Source of the DNA: an uncultured Lachnospiraceae bacterium
GTDB lineage: Bacteria > Bacillota > Clostridia > Lachnospirales > Lachnospiraceae
NCBI GenBank assembly: GCA_947626745.1
Contig: CANQTF010000003.1
Location: 1-64,000, forward strand
Direction: 5' to 3'
Length of the DNA: 64,000 bases
Shown: positions 61,126 through 64,000 of the stretch, one piece after another
Layout of the letters: the number at the start of each line of letters is the position of its first letter
Position numbering within the stretch: position 1 is the stretch's first letter
The notes under the pieces: model-generated
Database searches by the model: none
Seen by the model: the letters and a program-made list of their open reading frames with translations, nothing else
What the model was told of the DNA's origin: nothing
Made by a program: the position numbers and the translations under genes

Positions 61126-63360
61126 CTATGCCAGCGTTGCGATCCCTTTCAGACGGATATCCCCGCTCGACGCGCCGACCAGTATCTCATAATCTCCGGC
61201 GTCTGTGACAAAATCATGCAGGGTTTCGTCAAAATATGCGAAATCCTCCTGCTTTAAGGTGATCGTCGCCTTGGTGGATCTGCCCGGTGCAAGTTCCACC
61301 TTTGTGTACGCTTTCAGCTCTTTGTCCGGTCTGTCCACTCTCGGTGCGACAGGGGCAACATAGACCTGCGCGGTTTCCGCCCCGATCCGCTTCCCCGTAT
61401 TTTTGACCGTAAAGCTCACTTTCACCGCCCTGCCTTTTTCCGCTTTCAGCGTCAGGCCGCTGTAGGCAAAATCCGTGTAGGACAGGCCGTGCCCAAAACA
61501 GAATGCGGGTTTGATGCGCTGCCGGTCAAAATGCCGATACCCGCAGTACAGCCCTTCCTCCAGCTTGATCCGTCCCCACAGTCCGAACTGGCCGTTCTTC
61601 GCGTCGGCGCAGTCCGCATAGCTTGCCGGAAATGTCTCCGCCAGCTTGCCGGACGGATTGACGCTGCCGAAAATGATCTGCGCAAAAGCCGTTCCGGTCT
61701 CCATACCGGCATAATAACTCCACAGGATCGCCTGTGCCTTGTCTCTCCAAGGCATTTCCACCGGCGAGCCGCCGATCAACGTGACGATGAGATCCTTTCT
61801 GACCTTCAACAGCTCCTCTATCAGCATATCCTGCTCATAGGGCAGCTTCATGTCCACGCGGTCGATCCCCTCGCTGTCGCTGTCATGGTTCAGGCCGCCC
61901 ACAAAAATGACCGCATCCGCATCTTTGGCCGCTTCCACCGCCTGTGCGAAAAGCGCCGGATTTTTCTCGCGGATCTCCGCCTTCTCCTTCTCCAGCTGTG
62001 CAAGTCTCTCCTCGGCCTGTCGGCGGTGCATCTCCTGCATATGCTCCTCGTCCCTCACGAGCTGCCCGATGTTCGTGCCCTTCAGGTCGTCCAGACTGTC
62101 CGCCTGCCAGTTGTGGTCGTACATCTTGGGTTTCTCCGGCACATGATAGCCTTTATAATATTCCACCTGCACATTGCCGCCCAGATAACGCTTCAGTCCC
62201 ATAAGCGGACAGATCTCATACAGCGCCTTGATCTCCGCGCTGCCGCCGCCGTCCGAATGGGTCTTGACCGCATTCTGCCCTATGACGACCAGCTTTTTGA
62301 TCTTGGCCGCGTTGAGGGGCAGCAGACGCTGCTCGTTTTTCAGAAGGATCATGGACTCCTCCGCGGTCTTCAGGATCACCTGCCTGTGGCTCGACGCATT
62401 GTAGGTCCCCGCCCTGCGCTCGTCTCTGTGTTTGCCGATCATTTTCAGGCGGAACATCATGCGCAGGATATTGCGCACCTTACAGTCAACGGCCTCCTCG
62501 GAGATCTCGCCCTTTGCGATCGCCTCCTTTAACGGGTTTGCCAGCTTATACTCGTCGAAATCGGGAAATACCGACATCTCCAAGTCAATGGAGCACGCCG
62601 CGGCCTCTTTGGTCTTGTGGATCCCTCCCCAATCGCTGATAACGACGCCGTCAAAGCCCCACTCGCCGCGCAGCACCAGATCCAGCAGATTCTTGTTCTC
62701 ACAGCAGTGGACGCCGTTCACTTTGTTGTAAGCGCCCATGACGGAGTAGGCGTTCCCTTCCTGCACGGCCGCTTTAAACGCCGGAAAATACAATTCGTAC
62801 AGCGTTCTCACATCGATCTCCTCGTCCACCATCAGGCGGTCCGTCTCCTGCACGTTTGCCGCAAAGTGCTTGACGCACGCCGCCACATCATTGTGCTGCA
62901 CACCCTTGACAAAGGGAACTGCCAACGTCGCCGTCAGCTTCGGATCTTCGCTCATATACTCAAAATTCCTGCCGCACAGCGGGCTGCGCTTGATGTTGAT
63001 GCCCGGCGCCAGTATGACATCTTTGCCGCGCCCTCTCGCCTCCGCGCCCAAAACCCTTCCCATCTCGTAGGCGCAGTACGGACTCCATGTGGAAGCGAGC
63101 GCGCTGTTGCTGGGCAGATAAGAGACACTGTCATCATTATTTCCCGCCGGGATCCATCTGTCGTCCATAAATTCCGCGCGCACGCCCATAGGGCCGTCGG
63201 AAGTCACGAGCGGAGGAATGCCGAGCCTCTCCACGCCGCCGGAGCGAAAAAGTCCCGCACCGTGTATCATGGCGATCTTTTCGTCCAGCGTCATTTTGCC
63301 GAGCAGCTTCTCGATCTCCTTTTCCGTCTTTTTTGCGTTTCTCTCTGTCTCTGTTCTCAT
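61126..63360 (-). CDS. Glycoside hydrolase family 3 beta-glycosidase
   Basis: A 744-residue intracellular GH3 enzyme, of the Clostridium/Thermotoga beta-glucosidase type. The N-terminal barrel contains GPMGVRAEF, a KHFAANVQE region and nucleophile Asp in GVVISDWGGIH. The second domain and a C-terminal fibronectin-III-like domain (KVSFTVKNTGKRIGAETAQVYV) follow. No signal peptide. The ATG at 63360 has GGAG 7 nt upstream. It follows the remains of a GH127 gene by 20 nt; the two were probably an arabinan/plant-glycan operon. Specificity (glucoside, xyloside, arabinoside) is uncertain. Confidence 0.92.
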   Translation of the reverse strand: MRTETERNAKKTEKEIEKLLGKMTLDEKIAMIHGAGLFRSGGVERLGIPPLVTSDGPMGVRAEFMDDRWIPAGNNDDSVSYLPSNSALASTWSPYCAYEMGRVLGAEARGRGKDVILAPGINIKRSPLCGRNFEYMSEDPKLTATLAVPFVKGVQHNDVAACVKHFAANVQETDRLMVDEEIDVRTLYELYFPAFKAAVQEGNAYSVMGAYNKVNGVHCCENKNLLDLVLRGEWGFDGVVISDWGGIHKTKEAAACSIDLEMSVFPDFDEYKLANPLKEAIAKGEISEEAVDCKVRNILRMMFRLKMIGKHRDERRAGTYNASSHRQVILKTAEESMILLKNEQRLLPLNAAKIKKLVVIGQNAVKTHSDGGGSAEIKALYEICPLMGLKRYLGGNVQVEYYKGYHVPEKPKMYDHNWQADSLDDLKGTNIGQLVRDEEHMQEMHRRQAEERLAQLEKEKAEIREKNPALFAQAVEAAKDADAVIFVGGLNHDSDSEGIDRVDMKLPYEQDMLIEELLKVRKDLIVTLIGGSPVEMPWRDKAQAILWSYYAGMETGTAFAQIIFGSVNPSGKLAETFPASYADCADAKNGQFGLWGRIKLEEGLYCGYRHFDRQRIKPAFCFGHGLSYTDFAYSGLTLKAEKGRAVKVSFTVKNTGKRIGAETAQVYVAPVAPRVDRPDKELKAYTKVELAPGRSTKATITLKQEDFAYFDETLHDFVTDAGDYEILVGASSGDIRLKGIATLA

Positions 63361-63380
63361 GATCATACTCCGTTTCCGTT

Positions 63381-63618
63381 TTATTTCTCGGGGATCCACA
63401 CCCGCATCTGATTCAGCCCGCAATTGCCCCACGCATAGTAGGGGATCAGCGTGATCGTACACGGCTTCGCGACAGGCGTCTCATAGCTGTACAGATCGTC
63501 GCTTCCGATTTCCCTGTGACCCTCCGCATACAGCTCCCGTATCCCGCACAAGCCGGACATAGCGTCCCCAGAAACCGTCCGCCACCGCAAACCTTTTGAT
63601 CAGCTTCAGATCCCCCAT
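63381..63618 (-). pseudogene. Remnant of a GH127 beta-L-arabinofuranosidase gene
   Basis: The first 26 codons from an ATG with GGAGGG 7 nt upstream read MGDLKLIKRFAVADGFWG, the usual N-terminus of a DUF1680/GH127 enzyme. After about residue 26 the matching frame shifts by one: the next frame gives LYAEGHREIGSDDLYSYETP and ends in ITLIPYYAWGN...MRVWIPEK, a GH127 C-terminus. About 550 codons including the catalytic core are missing. It is an internally deleted and frameshifted relic between tRNA-Pro and the GH3 gene. Confidence 0.75.
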
Positions 63619-63631
63619 ATCGTTTCCCTCC

Positions 63632-63646
63632 TATCCGCCGCGGATA
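63632..63646. promoter_or_regulatory. 7-1-7 palindrome upstream of the GH127 remnant
   Basis: TATCCGC-C-GCGGATA is a perfect 15-bp inverted repeat between the tRNA terminator and the ribosome-binding site of the remnant. It may be an old operator of the sugar genes. No promoter hexamers are visible in the remaining 30 bp. Confidence 0.4.
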
Positions 63647-63679
63647 AAAAAAGGGAACACCGGGTCGATCGGTATTCCC
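63646..63679 (-). terminator. Intrinsic terminator of tRNA-Pro
   Basis: On the minus strand GGGAATACCG pairs (one mismatch) with CGGTGTTCCC, followed by seven T. It lies 13 nt past the 3' end of the tRNA. Confidence 0.92.
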
Positions 63680-63691
63680 ACCAACTGAAAA

Positions 63692-63765
63692 TCGAAGCGA
63701 CAGGATTTGAACCTGCGACCTCTGCGTCCCGAACGCAGCGCTCTACCAAGCTGAGCCACGCTTCG
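63692..63765 (-). tRNA. tRNA-Pro (anticodon CGG)
   Basis: A 74-nt tRNA. The acceptor stem pairs CGAAGCG with CGCTTCG and has an A discriminator. The D loop holds GGCTCAGCTTGGTAGAGC, the anticodon stem-loop is CTGCG-TTCGGGA-CGCAG, giving anticodon CGG (reads CCG), and the T arm is CAGGTTCAAATCCTG. The 3' CCA is not encoded (TTT follows), so it must be added by the CCA transferase. It has its own promoter and terminator. Confidence 0.95.
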
Positions 63766-63784
63766 ATACTTGCGGACAACTAAG

Positions 63785-63814
63785 ATGATACAATACTTCA
63801 TGGGCTTTTGTCAA
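63785..63814 (-). promoter_or_regulatory. Promoter of tRNA-Pro
   Basis: On the minus strand a perfect TTGACA (63809-63814), an 18-bp spacer and TATCAT (63785-63790), about 20 nt before the mature 5' end. Confidence 0.75.
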
Positions 63815-63838
63815 TGTCTCCGCAAGAATATTTTTAAG

Positions 63839-63867
63839 TTGACACTGCCGTTTCGGGCGAGTATAAC
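63839..63867 (+). promoter_or_regulatory. SigA-type promoter of the antiporter gene
   Basis: TTGACA (63839-63844), a 17-bp spacer and TATAAC (63862-63867), about 38 nt before the ATG at 63906. Confidence 0.88.
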
Positions 63868-63905
63868 TGATTTTAGAAAAAATTTATCTTTGGAGTGAAA
63901 TCATC

Positions 63906-64000
63906 ATGGAATCATACGAAGTGTTGAAAGATCTGGCCATTATCCTGTTTACCGCCAAATTTTTCGGCGTGCTCGCCAGAAAGTTTAAAGCGCCGCAGGT
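63906..64000 (+). CDS. Cation/proton antiporter, N-terminal part (runs off the window)
   Basis: The first 31 codons of a gene cut by the window edge. The peptide MESYEVLKDLAIILFTAKFF, followed by GVLARKFKAPQ, matches the first membrane helix of CPA2-type (Kef/NapA-like) sodium or potassium/proton antiporters, where G.LARR...PQ(V/I).G is usual. GGAGTG lies 8 nt upstream, and a strong promoter precedes it. The rest is outside the window, so the assignment rests on the N-terminus alone. Confidence 0.7.
   Translation, partial: MESYEVLKDLAIILFTAKFFGVLARKFKAPQ

Noticed and set aside
1..64000. CRISPR arrays, rRNA, transposases, integrases or phage genes
   Set aside because: No regularly spaced repeats, rRNA segments or recombinase signatures were seen on either strand. 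The AT-rich accessory stretch at 33-36.5 kb has no visible attachment sites.

Overview
The window looks like a chromosomal segment of a GC-rich, spore-forming member of the Clostridia, most likely Lachnospiraceae. The main evidence is the conserved sporulation and division block at 48.7-56.7 kb (mazG, HU, rqcP, yabP, yabQ, divIC, spoIIE, tilS, hpt, ftsH). A reverse rubrerythrin, a GHKL/LytTR pair and Gram-positive lipoprotein signals agree with this. There is no rRNA, CRISPR array, phage or insertion sequence. One tRNA gene (Pro, anticodon CGG) is present.

Layout. 0-7.8 kb: a minus-strand gene run with a histidine kinase, OmpR-type regulator, RluA-type pseudouridine synthase, YtvI-like membrane protein and a tandemly duplicated O-antigen-ligase-like protein. 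8.0-10.1 kb: reverse rubrerythrin and a DUF234-type AAA ATPase. 10.2-17.4 kb: a TetR regulator divergent from an MMPL/RND transporter that overlaps a large exported GLUG-repeat protein. 17.5-30.7 kb: nine tightly packed minus-strand genes. 30.9-32.9 kb: GHKL sensor and LytTR regulator. 33-36.4 kb: an AT-richer accessory stretch with a ribbon-helix-helix protein, a DUF1016 PD-(D/E)XK protein, a lipoprotein and a CPBP protease. 36.5-46.1 kb: Hsp20, YbaK, two ECF sigma factors with membrane partners, a transglutaminase-like protein and several uncharacterised proteins. 46.2-48.4 kb: a GH13 enzyme. 48.7-61.0 kb: the housekeeping and sporulation block plus CCA transferase, a CotS-like kinase and a PEGA lipoprotein. 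61.1-64 kb: a GH3 glycosidase, the wreck of a GH127 gene, tRNA-Pro and the start of a cation/proton antiporter.

The most unusual part is the nine-gene operon. In transcription order it encodes a dicarboxylate-type symporter, an all-in-one amino-acid ABC transporter, a 5'-nucleotidase, a purine permease, a STAS protein, a MATE exporter, an acyl-adenylate-type GH3 enzyme, a SpoIIE/RsbU phosphatase and an RsbW-type kinase. Besides the complete STAS/RsbW/RsbU partner-switching set, three of its transporters carry what look like degenerate RsbW-type domains fused to their ends. No sigma factor is present, so the switch may act on transport itself. A GHKL/LytTR pair sits directly upstream, and a 21-bp-spaced direct repeat lies between the two transcription units, so it may control the operon.

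Other points of note are an exact SigE-type promoter in front of yabP, a SpoIIE without its membrane domain, an anti-sigma-like protein with an FtsX-type extracellular domain, and large hairpin repeats in two intergenic regions.
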